DNA of 63,866 nucleotides from Treponema sp. (GTDB taxonomy: Bacteria; Spirochaetota; Spirochaetia; Treponematales; Treponemataceae): contig JAFUTH010000018.1 of NCBI GenBank assembly GCA_017484285.1, positions 1 to 63,866 of the forward strand, given 5' to 3'. Shown here piece by piece: positions 33,621-42,416 of this stretch; the first letter of the stretch is position 1; each line of letters opens with the position of its first letter. The notes beneath the pieces were generated by a model. That model ran no database searches. It saw nothing but the letters and a program-made list of their open reading frames with translations, and was not told the DNA's origin. The translations under genes and the position numbers were made by a program.

Positions 33621-33908
33621 ATGATGATTGGAAGAATTGACAATGTAAATCCTCTTAACAATGTTCAGAATACTCGTCGCACACAGGCTAAGGAAAATAC
33701 ATACTCTACAGCAGATCAGGTAAGCGTTTCTGATGAGGCAAAAGCAGCAGCAGAAGCATACTACCTCAATCAGGTTGCGGCAGAAACTCCGGATATCCGA
33801 CAGGATCTCGTTGCCGCCATCAAAGAAAAGATTAAGGATCCAAACTACTTGAATCAGGCAGTTGTAGCATCAACCGCCGACAGAATTCTTGCAAGCTATG
33901 GGCTTTAA
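33621..33908 (+). CDS. flgM: Anti-sigma-28 factor FlgM
   Basis: 95-residue protein matching the FlgM pattern: a disordered N terminus, DQVSVSDEAKAAAEA, then ETPDIRQDLVAAIKEKIKDP and a final helix ADRILASYGL that binds sigma-28 (FliA). It would hold back late flagellar genes until the hook-basal body is complete, in keeping with a motile spirochaete. Two consecutive ATGs (33621, 33624) are possible; CAGG precedes them. A strong terminator follows 26 bases after the stop. Confidence 0.85.
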   Translation: MMIGRIDNVNPLNNVQNTRRTQAKENTYSTADQVSVSDEAKAAAEAYYLNQVAAETPDIRQDLVAAIKEKIKDPNYLNQAVVASTADRILASYGL

Positions 33909-33934
33909 TCACACGGCAACGGTGTCGCTTACAG

Positions 33935-33963
33935 AAAGACGGAATTATTCCGTCTTTTTTTTT
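33935..33963 (+). terminator. Rho-independent terminator after flgM
   Basis: AAAGACGGAA-TTA-TTCCGTCTTT followed by further T residues; perfect 10-bp stem. Confidence 0.92.
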
Positions 33964-33980
33964 AAATAGGAATACACAAA

Positions 33981-35129
33981 ATGGCAGATTTTTCTTTTAA
34001 AGTTTCACCAAATATTCTTTTAGGTTCATACGCGGCGAGCCGAATCGGGCAGACAGTCGCTTCATTCGGCTCAAAATTCATGCTGATTCTCGACCCGATT
34101 TTGCGCGAGAACGGCACATGCGAAAAAATCACGAAAGCGCTCGATGACAAAAAAATCGAGTATTTTCTTTTTGACGAACTTTCCTCGGGCGGAGATTCGG
34201 AAATTCTCGAACGGACGCTCAAACTTGCCCGTGAGGCACATGTGCACGGCGTGATTGCCGTGGGCGGCGGAAAGCCAATCAGCGTTGCCCGAGCCACATG
34301 CGCGCTTTTTAACGAAACGCACGATTTGTATGATTTTTTGGACGGCAGCGTTCCCAAAAGCGCGACGCTTCCCTTCATCTGCATTCCGACGACAATCCGT
34401 GACGCGTTTGTCTTTACCGATACGATTCCGCTCGTTGACGCGCGAAGCTCTACGCTCAAGCTTTTAAAAGTACAGCCGGGAATCTCAAAACTCGTTTTGT
34501 TTGACCCCACGCTCACGGCAACGCTCACCGAAAACCAGACGGACTCGATGGCGCTCGAAACGCTCTGCTTGGCAACCGAAAGCTATCTCTCTCAGCGCGA
34601 GAATTTTTTCAGCAACATGATTGCCGAAAAATCTGTGGAGCTTTTGACATGCGCGCTCGACGGCACTCAGTCACTTACCATCACCACGCCAAAAGAAGAA
34701 TTGCTCTCTCAGGGCGGCTGCATGGCGTCTCTTGCGGCGGCAACGTCTTCAATCGGAATCGCCTCGCTGCTCTCAATGTGCATCAACGCCCGCTACAAGA
34801 TTTCGCGCTCGCTCGTCACGACGATTTTATTTCCGTACATGGTCGAAGAATGCGCAAAATTCAAGGCAGACCGAATCGCCGCGCTCGCCAAAAAAATGGG
34901 AATCGCTCAGGCTGACCAGTCAAACGAAGACGCGGCACACGCATTCGCCGAAAATATCCGCCAGAGAATCGCAAAGGCAAATCTTCCTGCGCGTCTCAAA
35001 GATTTGTCTATCTCGCTCGAGCAGCTTGCGCTCGCCGCGGAAGATGCCGGTCAGCTCGATGTAGTCAACTCGCTTCCGAGAAGCATGAACAGCGACGACT
35101 TGTTCGGACTGATTAAGACGGCATTCTAG
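33981..35129 (+). CDS. Iron-alcohol-dehydrogenase-like protein lacking metal ligands
   Basis: 382-residue protein of the Fe-ADH/dehydroquinate-synthase-like fold. The nucleotide loop appears as VGGGKPISVA and the PTT motif as CIPTTIRDAFV, without the following GTGSE. The usual metal site Asp-x3-His is DSMALE near 190, so the His is Leu, and neither of the two later histidines is found in the region SSIGIASLLSMCINARYKIS. It probably does not catalyse metal-dependent alcohol oxidation. Ribosome-binding site AGGA precedes the ATG. The SpoU-type methyltransferase gene follows 38 bases on. Confidence 0.72.
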   Translation: MADFSFKVSPNILLGSYAASRIGQTVASFGSKFMLILDPILRENGTCEKITKALDDKKIEYFLFDELSSGGDSEILERTLKLAREAHVHGVIAVGGGKPISVARATCALFNETHDLYDFLDGSVPKSATLPFICIPTTIRDAFVFTDTIPLVDARSSTLKLLKVQPGISKLVLFDPTLTATLTENQTDSMALETLCLATESYLSQRENFFSNMIAEKSVELLTCALDGTQSLTITTPKEELLSQGGCMASLAAATSSIGIASLLSMCINARYKISRSLVTTILFPYMVEECAKFKADRIAALAKKMGIAQADQSNEDAAHAFAENIRQRIAKANLPARLKDLSISLEQLALAAEDAGQLDVVNSLPRSMNSDDLFGLIKTAF

Positions 35130-35167
35130 CAAATTGGAAATTGAAAACGAAAAATTGAAAGTAAAAC

Positions 35168-36001
35168 ATGATTGAGCCTCATAAACTGAATCAGCTCCAG
35201 CCGGGGCAAAAACGACGGAAACTCGCGCTTACGTTCGGTGCGCTTGAGCGCGATGTTGACGGAATCCCCGAAAAGGGCAACGAATACAATTTCAAGTCAA
35301 TTCCGCGCGATGAATACATTAAAAAACTGCTCGCAATCGTCATTCAAGATGAAGAATTGCCCGCTGAAAGCAAAAAACAACTTGAGGACGTGCTTTATAC
35401 CGCACCTTTTGACGAAAAGCGCGCGTGCAATCTCGCGCGAAACAATCTGCTCGCCATTATCGGAACTTTCCCCGCTGAGTGGGATTTAATTATCGCCCCG
35501 CACGCATCCCCGCTCGACGAAAACGGCGTGGTAAAAGCGCGTGATTTTTTTTCGGGCGTGTATGTGTATGCCGAGGACATTCGCTCGCCGTTCAATTGCG
35601 GCTCGATTTTCCGCACGGCTGAGGCAATGGGCGCCGAAAAAGTCTTTATCTCGCCGATGTGCATTGACCCGAACCACCCGAAAGCTCTCCGAAGCGGCAT
35701 GGGCTGCATTGAAACGCTCGGATTCGAGCGAAAAAGCGTTGAAGAACTCAAAGAATTTGCCGCACAAAACGATCTGCCGATTTTCGTGCTCGAGACGGGC
35801 GGCACACCACTGGAAGAATTTGATTTCCCTAAAAAAGGAATCTGCATTATTGGCTCGGAAGAGCTTGGCGTAAGCCCGCAGGCACTGGGCGCGGCAACGT
35901 ATGGGCGCGTGAGCATTCCGATGAAAGGCTTAAAAGCCTCGCTCAATGTGGGCGTTGCGTACGGGATTTTGATGCAAGCCTGGATGTCTAGTCTTCTTTG
36001 A
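35168..36001 (+). CDS. TrmH/SpoU-family RNA 2'-O-methyltransferase
   Basis: 277-residue SPOUT-fold methyltransferase. The catalytic C-terminal half (130-277) shows motif 1 RSPFNCGSIFRTAEAMGAEKVF, motif 2 IIGSEELGVS and motif 3 IPMKGLKASLNVGVA with the knot Asn. The N-terminal 125 residues are not the usual L30-like domain and are unassigned, so the RNA target is unknown. Its stop overlaps the convergent HDOD gene by 14 bases. Confidence 0.85.
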   Translation: MIEPHKLNQLQPGQKRRKLALTFGALERDVDGIPEKGNEYNFKSIPRDEYIKKLLAIVIQDEELPAESKKQLEDVLYTAPFDEKRACNLARNNLLAIIGTFPAEWDLIIAPHASPLDENGVVKARDFFSGVYVYAEDIRSPFNCGSIFRTAEAMGAEKVFISPMCIDPNHPKALRSGMGCIETLGFERKSVEELKEFAAQNDLPIFVLETGGTPLEEFDFPKKGICIIGSEELGVSPQALGAATYGRVSIPMKGLKASLNVGVAYGILMQAWMSSLL

Positions 36002-37490
36002 AAGCTCCAGAGAGTTTTTCAGAAATTTTTTGGAGCTGCGTTTCGCTTCCGATATTGAAGGTTCTGAGAACGTCCAAATCAAACTGGTAATAATCGACCT
36101 CGTGCGTTTCGTAGTGAGAAATCATGTCAGCGAGATAAATGAGAGAGGTGAGTTTTTTGGTTGCCGGCGATGCCATGTCCGGCTCGTGATGATGGCGAAT
36201 AACCGACACGATGATGTCAGGGAAATTCCACTTTTCGGCGATAAGCGCACCGACCTCGCTGTGGTTTACACCCGCGAGCAATTTTTCGAAGATGTCAGCG
36301 GAAATGTTACGCTGCTTGCAGATGTCTTTTACGCCAATGATAAAATCAGGATGCGCGGTGGCAAACACGAGCTTTCCGATGTCGTGGAGCAAGCCACAGA
36401 CATATGAGTCGTCGATAATGTCTTTTTCGGATGGGCAGAGATTTCGCGCAAGATTATACGAATAGAACGCGACCCGATATGCATGAACCCAGAGCGTCTT
36501 TCGAGAATCGCTTCCCATTCCCTCAAGATTTTTGAGCGAGCCGACGGAAAGCAGCATGTTTTTGATGCCCCGCGTACCCACGAGTTTGACTGCATCGGCA
36601 ATGCTTCGACAGGGAGAGGCGAGCGCGAACGTGACCGAGTTGACGAGACGAAGCAAATCGGTGGTGAGTGAGACATCGCTTGAAATCGCCTTTGCAATTT
36701 CGCTCATCTTTGAATTTGAGTCGTTGATAAGACGGTTGATTTTCATGATGCTCTCGGGGAACTGCGGAATCTCGTCGATAATCTTGATGAATTCGTGCGA
36801 TGCCGTGTTGAGCTCTCGCTGCGTTTTTTCGTTAATCGGCAGAATGATGCGCGTGATTGTCTCGCCGTTTTCGCTCAAGATTTGGAAATTTTCTTCGGTT
36901 AAGCCGATTTTTTCGAGCATGAGAATCATGATGATGATGCCCAAGCCCGCGCCCTCTGATTGGTCGATAATCTGAGTCATCGCCTGGTCGACGGATGTGT
37001 ATTGCTGTGCACGGCTCAGTTTGTCGTGCATGCGCTTGTATTCGCTGAACGTAAGCTCAGAATTGTTGCGGACTTCGATTTTGATGCGGTTGTTGCGCGT
37101 TTGCAAAATGAGTTTTACATACAAGCCTGCCTGTTTTTGCAGGTTGAGGTAGTAGCGGATATTGTTGAGCGTGTCTTCTTTGAAGTTTTTCATGCCCGCT
37201 TCGTAGTCGACATTGTTGAACAAATCGAGATTTTTTTCGCGGAAGTAAATACGCTTGGTGTTGGCTTTTTTGGCATTTGTAATCAGCTCGTTGAGACAGT
37301 ATTTGAGATACGTACCCATATGCTCCTGCCCAAGCTCCGATAAAAATGCAGTGAGAACTTCTTCCATGTATTCTGACATTTCGCGGGGTAGCGTGTACGT
37401 CGTGATGGACAGAGGAATCCCTGCGCGAATTGCCATTTTAATTTTTGAAACGTCTAAACTAACTTTCTGTGGTTTCTGCTCATGCTGCAT
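35988..37490 (-). CDS. HATPase-like plus HDOD domain signalling protein
   Basis: 500-residue cytoplasmic protein. Residues about 40-240 resemble a histidine-kinase-type ATPase module (N-box CLNELITNAKKA near 65; G-box EGAGLGI near 190), without a phospho-His domain. Residues 245-440 form an HDOD domain, retaining an HD pair in LLHDIGKL near 370 and RHHHEPD. HDOD proteins relay signals in motility and second-messenger control. No ribosome-binding site; TAGAAT at 37500-37505 puts the transcription start three bases before ATG. Divergent from the gene at 37573. Confidence 0.78.
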   Translation of the reverse strand: MQHEQKPQKVSLDVSKIKMAIRAGIPLSITTYTLPREMSEYMEEVLTAFLSELGQEHMGTYLKYCLNELITNAKKANTKRIYFREKNLDLFNNVDYEAGMKNFKEDTLNNIRYYLNLQKQAGLYVKLILQTRNNRIKIEVRNNSELTFSEYKRMHDKLSRAQQYTSVDQAMTQIIDQSEGAGLGIIIMILMLEKIGLTEENFQILSENGETITRIILPINEKTQRELNTASHEFIKIIDEIPQFPESIMKINRLINDSNSKMSEIAKAISSDVSLTTDLLRLVNSVTFALASPCRSIADAVKLVGTRGIKNMLLSVGSLKNLEGMGSDSRKTLWVHAYRVAFYSYNLARNLCPSEKDIIDDSYVCGLLHDIGKLVFATAHPDFIIGVKDICKQRNISADIFEKLLAGVNHSEVGALIAEKWNFPDIIVSVIRHHHEPDMASPATKKLTSLIYLADMISHYETHEVDYYQFDLDVLRTFNIGSETQLQKISEKLSGAFKED

Positions 37491-37572
37491 ACGGCATATA
37501 TTCTACACCATTTTCTGAAATTAGAAAACCGAAACTTGTTGAGTAAAAGACAACATTCGGTCAAAATAAGCT

Positions 37573-38673
37573 ATGTTTGATTGTTTTTTGGCTCAGATGC
37601 TTGTACTGATTCTGATTGCCGTTTGTTCCTCACGAATCTTCTTTCTAAAGAAAGCCCGAGTCGATTGTTTTGCGGCATTTTCTCCAGTCGCGCTCTTTGT
37701 GTCAATCTGCATTTTTTTCTGCTTTGATTTTTTACCGCTCAGTTTTTTGGTCTTTTTACTCGCGCTCTTTGTTTTCTTCGTGAATTTTCGCTCCGTGCTC
37801 AGGCTGTCAGCGCGTTTGTTCGTCGATACGTACAGCGTCGTCTTCATTATTTCAACCGTTATCAGCCTCATACTGACTATCGCGCTTGGCGCACTCATCG
37901 TCATTTTCCGTCCAGTGCGCTATACCGAAAAAGATTTCAACGTCACGCGACGGCAAATCACGCTCACCGGACCGTGCACAAATCTTCGCGTGCATGGCGG
38001 GCCATTGAGCGGAGAGCGGGCGACAGGCACGCTTTTTGTGTACGAGCCGCTCGTTCATGACGAAATTGTCGCTGAGATTTATAAAGACAACCCCGTTTTG
38101 ATTTTTGCGACGGGCGTGCGTGCGACCGTTCAGAATTACGAGTCGTATCTGATGCTTTTGGCTCAAAAGGGATACACCGTACTGGCGGCGGATTTGTACA
38201 CAGATGACTTAAAATTGCTCTCTCAAAACGCTAAAAGCACGCTCGCAAAAGCCTTTCTTGACTCGCCCTTTCTCCGTCGGTTTGCGGCAATCCAGTTTGA
38301 AAAACTAAGACCCGCTGAATTTGAAGAACTGCTCGCGCAGGAACGTTCGTATGCCACAAAAAAATATTCCGCGCTCACAAAATGCGCATTGGAGCTGTTC
38401 GGTGATGATGTCAAAACATTTTACATCGTCGACGGCATTGATTTTGACTCAATTTATGCGGTCATCGACGAATTCAACACCGAGCCGTATGCAAACGCGA
38501 AGGGCTTTTTCTCGATGAATCGCGTTCCCGAATATGAGACGAGTGGCTACGGCTTTATCGAGCAGACCGATGTGCTTTTGGCGTATCAAAAAGGCATTGC
38601 ACGAGAGAACAAATTTTTCATTCCGCGCTATGTCGCAAACAAAACAATAAAAGCAATCGAAGAACAAAAATAG
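37573..38673 (+). CDS. Membrane-anchored alpha/beta-hydrolase-like protein
   Basis: 366-residue protein with about four N-terminal membrane segments (1-115) and a C-terminal domain that starts like an alpha/beta hydrolase (NPVLIFATGVRATVQNYESY, then LAQKGYTVLAADLY). The nucleophile elbow GxSxG is absent; the equivalent strand reads FYIVDGIDFDS, so esterase activity is doubtful. No family name can be given. A weak promoter (TTGAGT-17-CAAAAT) would start transcription at the ATG. The NIF3 gene follows after eight bases. Confidence 0.7.
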   Translation: MFDCFLAQMLVLILIAVCSSRIFFLKKARVDCFAAFSPVALFVSICIFFCFDFLPLSFLVFLLALFVFFVNFRSVLRLSARLFVDTYSVVFIISTVISLILTIALGALIVIFRPVRYTEKDFNVTRRQITLTGPCTNLRVHGGPLSGERATGTLFVYEPLVHDEIVAEIYKDNPVLIFATGVRATVQNYESYLMLLAQKGYTVLAADLYTDDLKLLSQNAKSTLAKAFLDSPFLRRFAAIQFEKLRPAEFEELLAQERSYATKKYSALTKCALELFGDDVKTFYIVDGIDFDSIYAVIDEFNTEPYANAKGFFSMNRVPEYETSGYGFIEQTDVLLAYQKGIARENKFFIPRYVANKTIKAIEEQK

Positions 38674-38681
38674 GAGCACGT

Positions 38682-39449
38682 ATGACACTCACAGAACTCA
38701 ACCGGTATTTCAATTCATTTCTTCACAAAGAAGACTACGATTCTGACATTTCTCTGAACGGGATTCAGATTGCGAATTCTGCGCCTGACGAGAAGCAAAT
38801 CACGCGCGTCGCTTTTGCAGTGGATGCGTGCGAGGCGACGGCTTTGAAGGCGGCGGAAGCGGGCGCGCAAGTGCTTTTTGTGCATCACGGGCTTTTTTGG
38901 GGGCACTGCCAGACGATTACGGGCACGCACTACAAGCGCATTGCGGCATTCCTCAAAAACGACGTGGCGTTAATCGCGTACCACATTCCGCTCGATGCGA
39001 ATGAATTCGTGGGGAACAATTTCGGGCTTGCCGCGCGGCTTGGGCTTGAAAAAGTGCGCCCGTTCGGAAAATGGCGCGGCATGACGCTCGGCGCAGTTGG
39101 CGAATTGCCCGCTGAGTGCTCAATCGACGAGCTTGCTAAAAAACTCTTCCCGAATGGCGAAAAACCGAGCGTAATTCTTCCGTTCGGCAAAAAAATGATT
39201 AAAAAAGTGGCGATTATCTCGGGTGGCGCGGGCGATGACTTTGACCAAGCCGTAAAAATCGGCGCGGACGCCTACATTACGGGCGAAGTGGGACATGAAG
39301 AATACCACGCAATTGAAGAATCGGGCATCAACGTGATTGCGGGCGGGCATTACAACACGGAGACGGTCGGCGTTCAGCTCGTGCAAAAACGGCTCGAGGA
39401 AGACAAGGGCATTGAGACGGTCTTTATCGACATACCGACAGGACTTTAG
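38682..39449 (+). CDS. NIF3-family dinuclear metal protein
   Basis: 255-residue YbgI/NIF3-like protein, often labelled GTP cyclohydrolase I type 2 although its reaction is not settled. Metal ligands are visible: His68-His69 in FVHHG, His101 and Asp105 in AYHIPLDAN, and the C-terminal GGHYNTE. AGGAG precedes the start. It is co-transcribed with the membrane protein upstream, and the lspA promoter lies within its final codons. Confidence 0.88.
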   Translation: MTLTELNRYFNSFLHKEDYDSDISLNGIQIANSAPDEKQITRVAFAVDACEATALKAAEAGAQVLFVHHGLFWGHCQTITGTHYKRIAAFLKNDVALIAYHIPLDANEFVGNNFGLAARLGLEKVRPFGKWRGMTLGAVGELPAECSIDELAKKLFPNGEKPSVILPFGKKMIKKVAIISGGAGDDFDQAVKIGADAYITGEVGHEEYHAIEESGINVIAGGHYNTETVGVQLVQKRLEEDKGIETVFIDIPTGL

Positions 39450-39455
39450 TATAAT
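39427..39455 (+). promoter_or_regulatory. lspA promoter
   Basis: -35 TCGACA (39427-39432), 17-base spacer, perfect -10 TATAAT (39450-39455), overlapping the end of the NIF3 gene. Leader about 21 bases with AGGA. Confidence 0.75.
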
Positions 39456-39482
39456 AGCACTCACAAAAACTAGGATACCAAA

Positions 39483-40067
39483 ATGTCAGACAATACAATC
39501 GAAGTTGCTTTTAAACCAAAATATTTCACGGCAAAAAAGATGATTCCGCTCATCCTCGCGCTCGTCGTGATTATCCTCGACCAAATCACAAAATATATCA
39601 TCACCTCAAACATTCATCTCTACGGTTTGGGCGCATCATATTTCGGCGATTTTTTGCGCATCATTCACGTGAACAATCCGGGAATTGCGTTCAGCATCGG
39701 GCAGGGCTGGAGTATCGCCGTCCGAAGTATTTTGTTCCGCGCGATTCCGCTCGTCGTCATTCTCATTGTACTCGGAGTTTACATGCGAAACGATGATTTT
39801 TCTCAGTTGCAGCGGTGGAGCATCACAGGCATCATCGGCGGCGGACTCGGCAATCTCATCGACCGTTTTTTCCGAAGCGAGGGCGTTGTTGACTTCATCG
39901 ATGTCAAATGGTTCGGAATCGAAACCTCCCCGTTCAAATTCCTGCGCTGGGAGCGCTGGCCTACGTTCAACGTCGCTGACTCTGCGGTCGTCGTGTGCGG
40001 CATCCTTTTGATAATCTCTTTCATCATCTCAATGAAAAAAGCTCAGTCAAAGGAAGGTGCCGAGTAA
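39483..40067 (+). CDS. lspA: Lipoprotein signal peptidase II
   Basis: 194-residue inner-membrane aspartyl protease that cleaves prolipoproteins before the lipobox Cys, as needed for the many lipoproteins here. Four membrane segments; DQITKYI near 33, VNNPGIAFS near 63, catalytic Asp137 in VVDFIDV and Asp166 in FNVADSAV. Some 18 extra N-terminal residues precede the first segment. Its stop shares a base with the next ATG. Confidence 0.95.
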   Translation: MSDNTIEVAFKPKYFTAKKMIPLILALVVIILDQITKYIITSNIHLYGLGASYFGDFLRIIHVNNPGIAFSIGQGWSIAVRSILFRAIPLVVILIVLGVYMRNDDFSQLQRWSITGIIGGGLGNLIDRFFRSEGVVDFIDVKWFGIETSPFKFLRWERWPTFNVADSAVVVCGILLIISFIISMKKAQSKEGAE

Positions 40068-40360
40068 TGACTACCAAAGAGCGAACGCTTGTTTTTAATT
40101 TGTGTGTAATCGTTTTTAATATCTTTGTCGGTCTGTTCGTTGAGGCAGTCGTCCTGCTCGCACTCATGTTTTTTCTTGCCGAGCACCCGAATCTCGCCGA
40201 AAGCATGTTCAGCCAAATCGCTCTTCCGCTCGTACTGTTAATCGGGTTGATTGCAGCCATGTCGATTTCCGTCCACGTCATCAGTTGGGCGATTCAAAAA
40301 TTCAACCTCAGTGACAAGCTCGACCCCAAAGTCGTGAGCCGCTACCAGAAAAAACTGTAA
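40067..40360 (+). CDS. Small two-segment membrane protein
   Basis: 97-residue inner-membrane protein of unknown function with two hydrophobic helices (about 10-37 and 48-74) and a polar C terminus ending DPKVVSRYQKKL. The start is ATG 40067, preceded by AAGGAAGG inside lspA, with stop/start overlap TAATG; this tight coupling suggests a joint role with LspA, but I recognise no family. Confidence 0.72.
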   Translation: MTTKERTLVFNLCVIVFNIFVGLFVEAVVLLALMFFLAEHPNLAESMFSQIALPLVLLIGLIAAMSISVHVISWAIQKFNLSDKLDPKVVSRYQKKL

Positions 40361-40383
40361 ACTCCCGCCGCGGCCACCATTTC

Positions 40384-41865
40384 TTATTCCAAAATCGTAA
40401 TTTCGACGCGGCGGTTTTGCGCTCGTCCTGCGTCGGTCGCGTTGCTCGCAATCGGTTTGTTTCCGCCGTGACCTTTGCAGATAAAGCGGTCTGCGGCGAT
40501 TCCGCGTTGTGCGAGTTCGGTGGCGATTCGTCTCGCTCGCTGCTCAGAAAGCGTCTGCTCACCCTGCGGTTTTCCGACGGCGGCGGTGTGTCCTTCAATC
40601 AAGAACTGCGAGCCTGGCGCAAGTTTTAAAACCTCGGCGATTTCGTCCAAGCGCGCTTTTTCTGTCGGAAGCACGTCAGCGCTGTCAGCCTTGAATTTTA
40701 TGTCGCGCACGGAAAGCCTGATTCCAGCGGGCGTTTCTTCAAAGACCATATTGTTTTTCTCGCCCCCGTTGCCATTTGCAGACGGTTTTGTGCCGTTTAA
40801 GAAGCCCGTGTTTCCGCTTGAGCCAACGCCTTTGTTGCTCGCGATTTGAGAAGTCGTTCCAGACCCGCCGCTTTTCGTGCTTGCGATTGCGGGAGTTGTG
40901 CCGCTTGGATTTGCTGAGCTTGCGCCGATTGTGCCTGATGCGCCAGCTGTGCCGCTTGTCGCACCAGTTCCGCTCGGTGTGCCCGTTCCCGCTTTCGGTG
41001 AATCACGGTCAGTGAGCGGTGTCGAAGTGTCGTCCGCTTTTGCGATTCGATTGAGCGCAAAAATCAGCTTGCCACGGTCGATTGCCGGCGGATATTCGGT
41101 GAACATCGAGATAGTGCCTTTTAAATTGACCTGCGTGCCGTCGATGTACGTAAACGTCTCATCAACACTATCGTTAATAAGGATTGCCTCACCCGTCGCC
41201 GCCCGCACAATGATGTCTGCCTTATGACCGCCCGTCGCCATTTTGAGCGTGCTGTCGCCCTTTACGTCGCGGTCAAAATTGGAAAATCCGTAGTTTGTCT
41301 GCCAGATTGCCTTGATTCGGTACACGCGCTCGCCCTTGTAGTCTTCTTCGCCCGCAAATGTGTACAGCACCAAAATCGGGATACGCGTAAAAATGCCTTT
41401 GTTGAGCGGATCGACCGCACGCTCGCCCTCGCCTTTCCACGAGTCACCGACACTCAATTTTTCGGTCGTGTATGAGGGGAAACTGCGGAATGTCGGATAG
41501 CCGTTGTCTTCAATCATCGTCATTTTGCCGTCGGGCGCGATTTTAAACACGCTCGGAATCGCATCGTGGATTCCCGCCATCGTCGCTTTTGAAGCACGCA
41601 ACGTCTCTTCCATAACGAAGAAATTGCCGTCGTACCAGCGGTCAAATTTTGAGGAACGCACGCCAGCGGGAGCGTCGCTTCGGCTGATAAAAGAGCGCAC
41701 TTCACGGCTCGTCAGCCCGGAATATTTTCCGTTTACATAGCGGCGCAAATTCGTGCGCTCGACGAGCGTGTAGCCAGAGTCGCCCGAATATGCGATTTTT
41801 GTCTGAGAAAAAGCGAAAGCCGATAAAAACGAGCATATGCCGATAACAAGAGCGAATTTCTTCAT
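40384..41865 (-). CDS. OmpA-family outer-membrane/peptidoglycan-linked protein
   Basis: 493-residue exported protein with a signal peptide cut after about residue 20 (FAFS). Residues 20-270 form a beta-rich region of unknown type. A Gly/Ser/Thr/Pro-rich linker (about 280-370) follows, then an OmpA C-terminal domain (375-493) with IEGHTAAVGKPQGEQTLSEQ and RRVEI that binds peptidoglycan. Treponema pallidum has a similar OmpA-domain protein, which is memory-based. It stands alone, convergent with the lspA operon. Confidence 0.85.
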   Translation of the reverse strand: MKKFALVIGICSFLSAFAFSQTKIAYSGDSGYTLVERTNLRRYVNGKYSGLTSREVRSFISRSDAPAGVRSSKFDRWYDGNFFVMEETLRASKATMAGIHDAIPSVFKIAPDGKMTMIEDNGYPTFRSFPSYTTEKLSVGDSWKGEGERAVDPLNKGIFTRIPILVLYTFAGEEDYKGERVYRIKAIWQTNYGFSNFDRDVKGDSTLKMATGGHKADIIVRAATGEAILINDSVDETFTYIDGTQVNLKGTISMFTEYPPAIDRGKLIFALNRIAKADDTSTPLTDRDSPKAGTGTPSGTGATSGTAGASGTIGASSANPSGTTPAIASTKSGGSGTTSQIASNKGVGSSGNTGFLNGTKPSANGNGGEKNNMVFEETPAGIRLSVRDIKFKADSADVLPTEKARLDEIAEVLKLAPGSQFLIEGHTAAVGKPQGEQTLSEQRARRIATELAQRGIAADRFICKGHGGNKPIASNATDAGRAQNRRVEITILE

Positions 41866-41889
41866 GCCTTTAGTATCGGCAAAAGCGTT

Positions 41890-42393
41890 TTACATCTCCA
41901 CGGTTTCCGCTTTTACGAAATTGTACGCGATGTCGCCCGAGAGCATGGCGGTGACATACACGCCCGTGACCGTGATTTCATCGCCCTCTTTGGGAAGATG
42001 TTCGGCAAAGTCGTACTGAAATTCGATTCCTTGCTGGCAGCACGCAAGCGCGTCACTGATGATAACGGCGTACGATTTTTTTCCCGTGAGTTCGTTGTCG
42101 TAGACGGCAAAATTGCCGCGCATTTTGATTACTTTGTCGTCGTAGATTTCAGGCTCGACCATCATGTTGAAGACTTCCGCGTAGACCATGTTTGCGTTCA
42201 TTGAAGAAAGGTCGTAGTCGATGCCCGCCGAGTTTTTGCCAGATGCAGCATTGTTCGCGGCGATAGCAGCTTCTTCGATGGTGAGCGCATTTTCGGGAAT
42301 CGCAAAGCTCGTCACGACAGGCGATTTTTCTTTGCAGGAAATAAGAAACCACAGATTACACAGATTTACACAGATTAAAAGTATCTTCTTCAT
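41890..42393 (-). CDS. Lipoprotein at end of zinc-importer operon
   Basis: 167-residue lipoprotein of unknown function. The start is ATG 42393 with GGAGG five bases upstream; the signal peptide ends LISC. The mature part has CCQQGIEF, a possible metal-binding Cys pair, followed by GDEITVTGVY, a small beta-barrel-like pattern. It follows the zinc permease gene by 23 bases, so a role in zinc capture or sensing is plausible. The signal-peptide DNA is a CACAGATT-type repeat. Confidence 0.7.
   Translation of the reverse strand: MKKILLICVNLCNLWFLISCKEKSPVVTSFAIPENALTIEEAAIAANNAASGKNSAGIDYDLSSMNANMVYAEVFNMMVEPEIYDDKVIKMRGNFAVYDNELTGKKSYAVIISDALACCQQGIEFQYDFAEHLPKEGDEITVTGVYVTAMLSGDIAYNFVKAETVEM
42351..42377. 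repeat. ACAGATT simple repeat inside a signal-peptide coding region
   Basis: Three copies of ACAGATT spaced 9-10 bases (ACAGATTAC, ACAGATTTAC, ACAGATTA). On the minus strand it encodes ICVNLCNLW, the hydrophobic core of the lipoprotein signal peptide. Confidence 0.7.
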
Positions 42394-42416
42394 AACGACC
42401 TCCAAAATTTCCATTT

